Source of the DNA: Nymphaea colorata
Lineage: Eukaryota; Streptophyta; Magnoliopsida; Nymphaeales; Nymphaeaceae
Length of the DNA: 64,000 bases
NCBI RefSeq assembly: GCF_008831285.2
Contig: NC_045140.1
Location: 18,970,370 to 19,034,369, forward strand
Reading direction: 5' to 3'
Positions 53,297-64,000 of the stretch are shown here, piece after piece. A program made the translations under genes and the position numbers. Position 1 is the stretch's first letter. Each line of letters opens with the position of its first letter. The notes below the pieces were generated by a model that was not told the origin of the DNA, made no database searches, and saw only the letters and a list, made by a program, of their open reading frames with translations.

Positions 53297-54334
53297 CTCT
53301 CCCTCTCTCTCTCACTCACTCACACACTCACAGAGACACAGATGTCATCTAACTAACGCTAATGGCGGGTGTCCTCGCGTCAGACGCAACTGCCTTCCTT
53401 AGCCTTCTTTATTTCCATGGGGAACGCCCGGCAGCTGCTGCGCGCGTGCTTCACCAACTCACGGTGCAGGGCCGGAGCGGTGTTGGTGATATCGCTCCCC
53501 ATGTTCCTATTCTTTTTTTAATGAACTTAAAAACACGTCAACAAGGTAACAACAGACATTCTTTTTAATTCATTTAAAAAATTAATTCAACAAAGTATCA
53601 AGATATAGTACTGAACTAGCTACCAAAGCTCGTTATATATGATCGGGAAGCCTCGAAATTATCAAAATGGGCTATAAATAAAAATTTTTTTGCCATTTTT
53701 CATTGACTCGGAGAAGTCGAGTTCATGCTTGATGTTATTCCTAGCATTCTATAATATCTGCTAGACAGAGGATTCACAAGATTGAGCGTTTGGCTTTAGA
53801 GATTGTTGGTGTTGTTTGAGAACAAGAAATATGGGTTTCTCAAGTTATATATAAACTACAAAAATGTTGAATGAGGCGACCATAACTACAAGGAATTGAT
53901 CATCTCTTTAACTACTTCCATGGAGCCAACATGTTTTCTAAAATTAATTTGATTTGAGGTCTAGATATCCCAAGTTAAGAGTAATGGATGTAGATATTAT
54001 AAAATGACTTTTCACGCACATCATAGTTGTTTCAAGTTCAAACCACAAATTTTGGATTAACAAAGGCTGCATTTGTGTAGAAGTTCCTATAAATAAAAGC
54101 TTGACAGGTGGGGACAACCCAAATTTTTTTTTGTGTCTTATGGTGTCACATGACAAACGAGTCTTATCGAGTCGAGCTGACTAAACTTTGAGCTGAGTAT
54201 AACCCCACATGTAGCCAACCCTTCAGGAAATGAAGAGACTGTCCATATGCTTTCGACACAACAAGTTGATTCTAACATGGAGATAAAGCCAGATATCTCT
54301 GGTTGAGGCGCTCTCTAAGTTTAAATTTCAAGTT

Positions 54335-54435
54335 TGAGCACTTACATGTAAAAAACTAAAAATTAATGAAGTTTTATATGAAAATAAAGTAAGTTTTGTG
54401 GCCACACCAGCTACAACATAGCTTCGCCACTGCCA
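54335..54435 (+). repeat. Dispersed repeat relic, copy D
   Basis: TACATGTAAAAAACTAAAAA, followed by an A-rich stretch and the terminus CATAGCTTCGCCACTGCC, matches the general order of the other relics in this window. Confidence 0.4.
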
Positions 54436-55689
54436 AGTTGGTATCTTCCAACTCAAAAATGCAGACTCCAATTTAAAAATACTTGATGGCTTCTTTTAAA
54501 CTCTTCACCATCGCCCCATAAGAACTTAGCACAGAGTAGTTCTATATGCTTAGGAACTTTAGGGTTCTTAGCACAGAGTAGTTCTTTCGGATTATTCCTC
54601 TCTCTTTCATGAGTTTTTTTAAGAGAAAACATGAAAGCTTATGGTTGGACTAGAAAGAGCTTCAATCTAGAAGATTCTCTTAGAAACAAGCATTTTTCTC
54701 ATTTGCATTTTTTGTATAGTAAAACAACGCTCTAACTTGGTATGAGTTTCCAACCAAACTCTATGGTGATAGATTCACGAGAAAGGGTAAAGCATGACAA
54801 CTTAAGTTACGGGATCCTATTAAAAAAAAATCTTTAGCCAAGGCTAAACCGATGGCTGGTAGTTCCTATTGCGGTTGAAGATCAAAGGCTTCATTGAGTT
54901 GACTCCATTAATACTTGATAAATCTTCCATAGAATGTAGAAAAGAAATATGCCATATGTTTGCTAGGGATATAACTTCTGGAACAAGACGTCTTTCGTTT
55001 TTTCTGTACACGTTATTCAGCCATTCATATTGAAACTCTTAGAAGAAGAGAAGAAGAATTTTTAGAACCGTGAGGGCCATCTTATAATAGATTACATGTG
55101 CTACCTGTATAGAGGTGGATGCCGAAGTTTGGTCAACATATGAGGTAAAATGGGCTCCTATTTAACTAGATCGCCATTTTTAACTCCAGAAAGGTAACCG
55201 GAATCCGTTTATAACAGGAAACACGATCATTGTGTTCAACAATCATAGCCATGCATAATAACAATAAAAAATGATATGTATTTACAAAATATTTTATTGC
55301 ATAATAGTTAGCAGAACTATGACAACTGCCAACCAGAATACAAATTAAATTCCTCATAATCCTTTGTAAGAGGTCGAAATATTCGATAATAAACTAGAAT
55401 ATGCATTTTTTAGATGCCTTGATTTTTTATATATATTTACTTGCGAGAGAACATTTGGAGAAAGAGACTTGATTGTTCACCTAGGACTTAAAGCCCCCAA
55501 AGCCATTCTCTTGCTCCAGGGTCCTAGCAACATTGGTTTGCACAAGGAACAGACACTTGTGAGATTTGAACAAGCGACCAGTCGTCTAGTAGCAGCTGGC
55601 CCAACCATATGCATTAGACCCATTTCAAAACTATCAAACCTAAAACCGAGGGATGAAATTGTGATAAAATCATCACACACCCTTAGGGC

Positions 55690-55960
55690 TGAACACAAGC
55701 CGAGTCAAGCTTGAGCTTTATTCGAAAAACTAGAGCTCAAACTCGACTTGAACTCGAGTTCAGCTTGACATAACAAGTTTGAACTTGACTGGATGATACA
55801 ACATCGAGCTCGAACTCAACTTGTTTAACTCGTTTATGTTAAGCATGTCTCTTTTTCTAACTCATTTAATTCCATTAACTCGTTTAACACGATTATGTTA
55901 AGCATGTTTCGTTTTTTTAACTAGTTTAACTCTATTAACTCGTGCAATTCGATTATAATT
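55690..55960. repeat. CTCGA-rich degenerate repeat block
   Basis: Many overlapping units of the type AACTCGA, GAGCTCGAACTC and TTTAACTCGTTTA occur. Within them a diverged unit of about 65 bp (AACTCG...ATGTTAAGCATGT) is present twice, at about 55827 and 55880. Non-coding; probably the remnant of a repetitive element. Confidence 0.6.
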
Positions 55961-56650
55961 CAACATTCATTGTGTAGTCCGTGCTCCACACACCCTGTCC
56001 TCTTTCAACCTCAAATTTGACAAGGTGTTGCACTCATGATACATTTTCAACCAAGGATGAAGAAAATATGAATTAGGATTCCATAAACTCAACTATGAAT
56101 ACTTATAACACTGGATGGATGCAGGAAGCTGTTGACCCCAAAAAGATAGAAGCCCGGCAACAGCAAACTGCCACACAACTCTATGATCACAACAATAACA
56201 AAAGCATACAACATATATTGGGAAGCCAAACTGCTTGATATCATTTGGAGCTCACTCTAAAAAATGCTGGCAACTTGACAAAACTAAAATTTTATTAGAA
56301 ATTAATTTTTAATTATTTTTTAAAACCTGGTTCGTTTAAGTTTGTAAACCTGACACCTTCCTCCCCAGGTTTTTTGTCAATTTCTTTCGTCCACATAACA
56401 AAGTGGCTGCGAAACAAGAGAAAAGAAATCCCAGAAAACAAAGATAAAGAAACCATGAAATTAGATTTCTGTGACCCCAATTCCATATATCCAAACACCG
56501 TGCCGAGAAAAGAAACGATCTCTGGCCCCCTCTCTGACTGTCTCTTCCTTCTCGTACATTCACTAGGGCAAATATATGCACCTTGGCGGAACTGTTCCTT
56601 CACAGGAGAATCTCAGGACCTACTCCAGCGACCCACTTTCCCCATCATCC

Positions 56651-59600
56651 ATGGCCGTCGCCTCCCCTTCTTCTTCCTCTACCTCCACGATGGTGGTGGC
56701 AGAAACCAAACCGGAACGGCCGTCAGAGAACGCTCCGCTTCTATCCTCCTCACTTCCGCAGCCAGATCCCAACGATCCAAACCATCTTCCTTCTTCCGAC
56801 CCTCTCCCTCCCTCGTCTGCGTCTTCCTCATCCACCACCACAACCATTTCTTCTTCTTCTTCTCCTTTCCCTATGATCACACCCTCGCCTCCTGCTGCCA
56901 TGGCCGCCGGTGTTGTTCCGCCGGCCGCTCCCGCTCCACCAGTCCCCTCGTTCCCTTCTTTCCGGCCGGTTCCTCCGATGCCGGTTGGAGCCCCTCAGTT
57001 CTCCCCTATTCCAAACCCTGCTATCCAGCCTCCTGGCGTCGCCCCCTTGATGACTCCGGTGTCAGTATCAGCCGTCCGCTACCCAGTCGCTCCGCAGCCT
57101 TACGCACATATGTCCAATGGCTATCCTGGCGCCCCGATGCCCTTGCCCGTGCCGCTGCCTTCGTCGATGCCGCCTGGTGGGTACTTGGTAAACTTGCTAA
57201 AATTGTTGTGCGTATTTGAAAATTTGGTTAAAGTATATTGGAATGACGCAAATGAAAGGTGTGCTGTTACTTGATTTACGTTTATCGGATGGGTCAGACT
57301 CGTTTCCTTGGAGTTTATTGGTATTTCTATATGCGCATTGCAGAGTATCCGAATATTTGTTGTGGGTTCTTGTTTGATAAGCTGTTGGAAACTTGGGTGA
57401 CAAAGAGAGTCTGGTTTCTGGTATGGCTCATTTTGGATTTCGACTATAAATATGCATTTGACAATTCGACTATGTTTTTTCGCCCATCTGCTGCTATTTA
57501 ATTTCATTTGATATTGAGTCTTTGTACTGGTTGATACTGGATATTGAGGATCATAAGTGCTCTGGGGCTTGTGATGTTCACTTGAACTTCAGAGTAGGAG
57601 AAGATCCGAATTTGTTGCTAGTTTTATGGTCACAAATGGGGATTTCTTATTTCAAATTTTTGATTGACAATGGATGAAGTTTGCATGAAAATGAATCATT
57701 TTGAGTGATTCTATGGAAAAGGTTTTGTGCACCAACGAATGCAATTTGAAGGTGGAATATTATCTCCTACAGCATAGTATCCCGAGGACTCATCACATGC
57801 CAGTTGCAGTCCACATGAAAGTCTGCTTCATCTTTTCCTGTTGGTATGCCTAATTTTTCACATATGTGCTTTGAGTACATTTCGTTAGTTCCTAATTAAT
57901 TTTGTTATTGTTTGTTGCCCTTCTTTCAAAATAAAAGAGTAAAAAAATTAGAATGTGCTTCTTGTGACTGAAGCAGGTAGTTTCCAAGACTCCAAATGTT
58001 GCTTTTATAAAGTACATGGTAATTTTATCCAAATTCTGCTTTTATAAAATTACATGGTAGTTTTATTCTTAAGTTCACCGTCATGCTCAGATTGAGAGCT
58101 TTGAGTACGAGGAATGAATGTACTTTTCTTAAGTAGGTTACCTTCACGTAGATCTAAGGTTGCTTCCACGTTTACGGGTTATTGATTTCTTCCACAGCTG
58201 ATCATGTTAGAGAATCCTGATTGCACCTTATATTCCAAGGTATCCTGATTTACTCTTTATTTTTTGTTTATTTTTTTGTTATGATTTTATTTCTGTGCTG
58301 AATTTACTATCATATAAAAGGGACTTTTAGTGAGCTTAAAGGTAAGAAGACATTCATATTCTACAGTTGTGCCAACATCTTTGGTGAGATTCTGCATATC
58401 ACTTGAATGCTCAATACCCCAATGTACAACTTGGTGCTCAAGAAGATAATTAAGGTAAGTCAAATCTACGTTCATGATTTGATTGAGTATTGCCTCCATT
58501 GGATCTGATGCTGTTATGAGCTGGCTGATTCTGAGTGACATGTTCGGGTTGTGCACCTTATATATTTGCTGGTTTTCTTTAAATCTTTACCCTTTTTACT
58601 ACATTGAATTGTTTTGGTATGTTGAACTTGCACTTTGGCTTATGATATCCTATGCTGATGTGCTTCCATAGCTGTTTTTTCTGCTTCTACAGGAATGCAT
58701 CGTTATCCTCCTCCATACACAGCTGTTGTTAGGCCCACCTTCCCTCCACATCCACCTGGAGCAGTTGGATCGATGCCCCCATTGTCGCGCCCACCAGTTC
58801 CAGCTATTCGAGGGGTGCCCCCAGTAGTTGGTTCTGTTGCTAGACCAACAATACCAATTATTCCAATTGCAGAGAAGCCACAAACCACGGTTTATGTTGG
58901 GAAGATATCTACGACTGTGGAAAATGATTTCCTGTTGTCTTTGCTTCGTGTAGGTTTCTTTGATTTTCAACTGATTTCCCTTTATTTTGGATATTTATTA
59001 GTGTTACGACATTATCTGCTGAGCAGTTTTATGCTTATAACTGATCCTTTTCCAATTACAATTTGTCAGTTATGTGGGCCTGTCAAGAGTTGGAAACGGG
59101 CTCAAGATCCTACAACTGGAGCCCCTAAAGGGTTTGGATTCTGTGAATTTGAGTCTGCAGAAGGGGTCCTTCGTGCACTTCGCCTGTTGTCTAGACTTAA
59201 TATTGATGGCCAGGAACTTGTGGTATGTATAGTAAAATTCTCTGAAATTTTTATCATATTTTTTTTCTCCTAAATGCCATTGTTCTAACTTATTGGCCTC
59301 AAAGATGCTGAATTTTTCTATCTGACATAGGATATACGAGATATGGTGTTGTTTATTAATATGGGTTGTGAAGGGGCTGAGGAGATGTTTGCATGTGTCA
59401 AATTGTGATTTATTAAATGAGCAACAACTGTATGTACTTTGTCAAATGTAAAGTGGCAGCACAAAGTGTCCTCTAGTGTATCTACTTCTCTCTACCTTTT
59501 CCAGGCTACTGAAATTTTCACTATCCTATCTAGTTTGAAAGATGTTGTTTTGTGAATTTTGTGAATCAGAAGAGAATAAACTATCCTGTGTCTTCCTTCT

Positions 59601-62600
59601 GCCGGTCTTTTCTGGCTTTTTATTCCTCTCCTTCCATCATGAGCTTGATTATCTTCCCTTGAATTATTTTATAGACTTTTTGTATGTTCTTTCCTGCTTC
59701 AGTTGAATGTTAACCAAGCCACAAGGGATTATCTTGAGCGCTATGTTGAAAAGAAAGTTGAGAGGCAAAAGATGCTTAAAGAAGAAGCTTCTGAAAATGC
59801 TGACAAGGAGGAAACAGCTCCTGGTGTTGACAAGACTGAACCGGCTAAGCCTGTTTCAACTGATGAATCAAAAGAGAAAGATGGATCTGTTGAAAAACCG
59901 GATGAAGATGCTGCTAAGAAATTTGGCATTGTGACCGAGGAAGACCAGGAAGGTGACAGAGATGCTTCGGTGAAACTCACAAGTATGTTGGAGGAAAGGG
60001 CAAAAAATAGGCCTCCCCCTCCCCCTCCATCTGCTCAAGCTACTACTGATGTTTCTGCAAAGACTGAAGTGCCATCTAAATCAAGAGATGGAGATTCTGA
60101 TGTGGATATCATGAAAAGTGGTGAGTATTTTGGAGCAATAATGTACTGTTAGTTGCATCTGGTTTGATGTAAATGTGGAGGCCATAAAAGCCTTTTTTGT
60201 TTGATGCAGATGCTGCAGAAGATAAAAACGATGATGAGACAACTAGTGAACATAAACCTTCCACTGAGAATGAAAGGCCTGAGACAAGCTCCTCGGATAG
60301 AGGAAAAAAGCAGGATAGAAGGAGCAAGGAGAGTGACCATGAGCATGACTTGAGACGGGAGAAAGAGCGAGAACTAGAGAGATATGAGAGAGAGCGAGAA
60401 AGAGAGAGAATGAGAAGAGAGAGAGAACGAGAACATAAACTACATCAGGCTGAGAGGTTGTACAAGGATCGAGTGAAAGAATGGGAGGCTAGAGAGAGAG
60501 AGAGAGAGTACCAGCGGTCACATGAGAAAGAGAGGGAGAAGGAGAGAGAGCGTGAACGCAGGAGGGAAATAAAAGAGCAAGAAGATGAAAGTGATGATGA
60601 TGACTCAAGGAAAAGGCGGCGCAGAGGCAGCACTTACGAGGAGAGAAGAAGAAAGAGGCAACGGGAGAAGGATGAAGATTTGACAGATAGATTAAGAGAA
60701 GAAGAGGAAATAGCTGATGCTAATAAGAGAGCAATTGAAGAGCAAAAGAAAAAAGATGAGCTCAAGGTTTTGTCTAGTGAGTTGTCAAATGGAAATGAGA
60801 AGGAAGTAAACACTATGGAGGATAATGGCTCTGAGCACAGAGATAGAGATTGGAATCATGAAGGTGATCCTGCAGATGCTAATTTTGGTGGTATGGCTGA
60901 ACTCTTCCTGTTAATTTTCTTGCCTCCTTGGGGACTCACCTACATGGCCTTTTCATTTCTAAGTTAATTGTCTTCTTTGGATGATTTATTATGTTGTACT
61001 ATTCTTTGCCTTTTCTTTTTCTGATTGGTAATAATATCTTAAGAAATGGCATAACTGTAGGTGATGAAGGAGGATCAAATGCTGTGTCTGAAGCAAGGCC
61101 AAACAGTAATGCTCCTTCTCGGAAGCTTGGTTTTGGGCTTGTTGGATCAGGAAAGAGAACAGCTGTGGCGTCTTTATTTCAAGCAGAGGACGATGATGAT
61201 GCTGAAAAAGAGAAGAAAATGAGGACTTTAGTACCCATTGAGTATTCCATGGAGGAAATGCAGGCTGTCCAATCTGCAGCTCCTGGGACATCTGCAAATT
61301 TGGTTGCAGCGGCTGAATTTGCAAAGCGCATTTCAGGTAGTAGCAGCAAGGAAGAAAAGTCAGAATTAGAAAAGGAAAGAAGTAGGCGAACAAATGACAG
61401 ATTGAGCCAGAGGGAGAAGGACAGGGCTGATGACGAGACAAAGGAAAGAAGTCGTGACAAGGCCCACGACAAAGACAAGGATCGGGAGCATGGCTTTGAT
61501 AGGAAGACTCCAGAAACTAAGAAGCTTTTGGATGCGAAGCAGTTGATCGACATGATTCCAAAGACAAAGGAGGAACTTTTTTCTTACGACATAAATTGGG
61601 CGATCTATGATAAGGTAAGAGATACTTTCTTTTCTTGTTATTGTTCTTCTACTTGTGAATGCTGGGTAAACATGCTAAGATATTACTGGTGACAAATAGT
61701 GTCAAAATTGAGAAGAAAAAACATTGGAAGTAGAAAAAAGATCGAGAGAAAGAAGCGGAAGAAGTTTGGAAGTTTACCTCTGTCAAATAGCGTTAAAACT
61801 TAAAAGTGAGTTAAGAAGATTGGAAATAGAAAAAGGGACTGAGAGGAATGAGAGGTAGAAAATGATAAAAATAAAAACCTATTGTAGAGGAAGGATCTCA
61901 TTGCTTGTTGTTTTAGTTTTCTAGGGGATGGTGTTAGGCGTTTTCATTAGGCTTGAAGATGGAAGTAAATGTCCACAGTAAATGAAAAAATGTGGTTGTC
62001 AAAAGAATTGTCCAAGTTCAGGTTAAGGCTGGTTTCACAACATAGCAAGCAGGAGAGGGACTGGATGGTTCTTATGATGGGGGACTTGAAATGATGTTCT
62101 AGTTTATAATGAGGTAACATAAGATAGCAGTTCTGCATTGATCCGAAATTACAGGTCACTGGTGAAACCCAGATATGTCCTTTTAGGTTGTCAAGTTGTG
62201 TGAGCTGATGTATCTTTCAGTTTGCAAGTTGTACGAGTTTCTGTAACCTTGTCTCCTCTTGGATTTAGACTATTGAGGACCAAAAACCTCATAATAGTTA
62301 GATGTTATCAAGGTTCAACTTGGTAAAAGCCCTGCTGCCTCCTAGCTACTGCCCAGGACACGTGGTTTCAGTCACTAGAGCAAGCGCACCCTCGGTCAAG
62401 TCATATGAGTTGCTCTCTGAGTCACATGAACTACAGTATGGATGACTCGTGAGAGGTTGCAAATGTTACATATCGTTTAGATACTTTTGGTTGCTTTGAA
62501 CTTTGTGGAATCATTCTTTTGGTGAAGGATAATTATTTTTGCCCCATGTGTAGCATGAGCTGCATGAAAGAATGAGGCCGTGGATTTCAAAGAAGATAAC

Positions 62601-62805
62601 TGAGTTTCTTGGGGAGGAAGAAACCACGTTGGTTGATTATATTGTGACCAGTACAAAAGATCATGTGAAAGCTTCTCAAATGCTAGAGCTGCTTCAAGCC
62701 ATTCTGGATGATGAAGCTGAAATGTTTGTGCTTAAAATGTGGAGAATGCTCATTTTTGAAATCAAGAAAGTGGAGACTGGATTGTCCTTGAAATCAAGGA
62801 CATGA
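56651..62805 (+). CDS. RBM25: RBM25-like splicing factor (RRM, RE/RD-rich, PWI)
   Basis: Seven exons: 56651-57176, 58693-58949, 59070-59222, 59703-60120, 60210-60890, 61061-61614 and 62554-62805, giving 946 residues. The ATG at 56651 sits in a strong CCATGGCC context; an in-frame ATG at 56576 would add 25 residues. Exon 1 is Ser/Pro-rich. Exons 2-4 form an RRM with RNP2 (TVYVGKI) and RNP1 (KGFGFCEF), ending in LNVNQATRDYLERYV. Exon 5 encodes a long Arg/Glu-rich region made of GA-rich codons. Exon 6 includes GFGLVGSGKR, and exon 7 is the PWI domain (HELHERMRPWISKKI...). RBM25 binds pre-mRNA and spliceosomal proteins in the nucleus and, in Arabidopsis, affects alternative splicing of ABA-related transcripts (family knowledge). 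The exon 1 donor is CTG/GTGGGT, chosen because it alone keeps the frame into exon 2. A GTACTTG donor 4 bp on would not. Confidence 0.92.
57177..58692 (+). other. First intron of the RBM25-like gene
   Basis: This 1.5-kb intron lies between the proline-rich exon and the RRM exon. T-rich, with several short open frames and none recognisable. An additional small in-phase exon cannot be excluded by eye. Confidence 0.65.
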
Positions 62806-64000
62806 AATATAAGGTGTGTCTCCAAAAGCTTCTCTTTTGCTTTCCTGTTGCACTAGTTTATTTCAGCAATTTGAAGGCCTACAGCCTGCTCAGTCATTCA
62901 ACGTCATAGACTGCACCACAGCTGAACTAGTATATGTTGTCCTCAGTGGCTTCCTGCTTTGGATGTCAGAATGTGTATTAATCAATTCTTAGCCAGAATG
63001 CCCAGGTATTCCTTTTTCCCCTTTGTGAATTCGGATCAGAAACTTGTGTTTCCAATTAGTAATTTCCAATATTTTTCCTCCTTTTACCATTTATTTCGTA
63101 CCACAGATAGATAAAAGCTCCACTGCTATTTGTTTCTAAGTCATACACTGGGAATGATTGTGTTCGGTATTGGCCCTGGTAACCCTGTCTAGACATGCAA
63201 TCTACGTAATGTGGACCCACGTTGGAACTAAGAGTCGCATCATTGGGTTCTGCTTTCTACGGTGAATTGGGTTCAGCGCTTAGGAGGATTTTCTATTGTG
63301 GGTTCTGTATCAGCAGTTTGTGTCCCCTGCTGGAGTTTTAGTTGGCTAGCCATTTTAGTTGGAGCTTTCGACAGCCAATTGCCACACGACAGAATGTGGT
63401 ACGATTCCTTGACCAGAATTTGCCGCCTAGTGGCACGAGATTGGAAGAAATCCTCATCTGTATTTTGTTTCCCGAATTTGATGGCTATTTCCGGTCTCCA
63501 TTACCACAAGAGGCAGAGAAATTTGTTAGTTTTGAGAAAATTTTGGAGGTACTGAAATGGATGGAGCAAGCGCATTGCCTCCTGTACCTATAACCCTTCA
63601 ACCCAATGTCTTGACGGTGTATTTTTCTTATTAATAAAAATTCCTTAGAAACTGTATAACTCTTCAAGAATAGTGGGTATAATTTGGATGTGAACACGAT
63701 AATGTTGACTTTCATTTTCTGCTAGAACATTAGCTTTCGTACGTATATGATATTTGAACAGTCGTATCTGAAATGAAGCCAATTGTGGAGTAGTGCGTGA
63801 GCAGAGACGTGAGACAATGATATGGTCTGTCATTATTTTTTACTAAAGTTAACATCATTTTCAAAGTATGGCTTTAACTAACGCCAGATCTAATCAAGGG
63901 CTCATTGCATATTAGGAATTGTTCCGACTACCTGGTGGACGATTTGTGCTACTCTAGCTGTATGATGAGTCTACGTACCGAAGAAAAAACCCGCCCGCGT
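62806..64000. other. 3' UTR of the RBM25-like gene and right-edge flank
   Basis: No gene was recognised. The first part is transcribed 3' UTR; an AATAAAAA signal near 63632 is a possible poly(A) site. The open frame at 63262-63555 has no family likeness and is probably chance. Confidence 0.5.

Larger units (their letters stand above)
53297..56650. other. Intergenic region between two divergent genes
   Basis: The AAE gene leaves to the left and the RBM25-like gene to the right, so this 3.3 kb holds both promoters. Near 53300-53340 is a CT/CA-rich tract just upstream of the AAE start, typical of a plant leader. No coding frame was recognised. It contains repeat relics at 54335-54435 and 55690-55960. 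Confidence 0.6.

Noticed and set aside
56374-57219. 281-codon frame overlapping RBM25 exon 1
   Set aside because: It is out of phase with the conserved RRM exons. The proline-rich frame from 56651 joins them correctly.
63262-63593. Two overlapping open frames after RBM25
   Set aside because: They lie in or just after the likely 3' UTR and show no recognisable motif or splice support.

Overview
This is a piece of a plant nuclear chromosome, almost certainly from a flowering plant. Every recognisable gene belongs to a land-plant family, the genes are split by GT-AG introns, and the DNA between them is AT-rich and full of microsatellites and small transposon relics. I cannot name the species. 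No organelle, bacterial or viral gene blocks are visible.

Layout. 1-7465 (+): the 3' part of an MBD9-like chromatin reader gene, entering from the left edge. 10571-12738 (-): a class I HD-Zip transcription factor in three exons. 27803-28716 (+): a two-exon tetraspanin of the TET8/9 type. 30132-30353 (-): a small basic plant protein. 40892-43972 (+): a two-exon TBL19-22-like O-acetyltransferase. 44675-45556 (+): a broken tandem copy of its second exon. 46118-53296 (-): a 14-exon acyl-activating enzyme of the AAE17/18 type, with a one-base frameshift in exon 12. 56651-62805 (+): an RBM25-like splicing factor with RRM, RE/RD-rich and PWI regions, in seven exons. Exon joins were read by eye from splice signals, codon phase and family conservation.

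The long gaps (about 7.5-10.5, 13.2-27.5, 31-40.8 and 53.3-56.5 kb) show no convincing gene. They hold microsatellites, tandem duplications of 25-85 bp, four inverted-repeat elements resembling PIF/Harbinger MITEs, relics of a dispersed repeat, and one GC-rich hairpin island at 9426-9690.

The genes are unrelated housekeeping, regulatory or cell-wall genes and do not form a pathway or cluster. I found no new multi-gene system. The points most worth following are the AAE frameshift, the precise loss of the catalytic DxxH tetrad in the TBL copy, the GC-rich palindrome island, and the MITE set.
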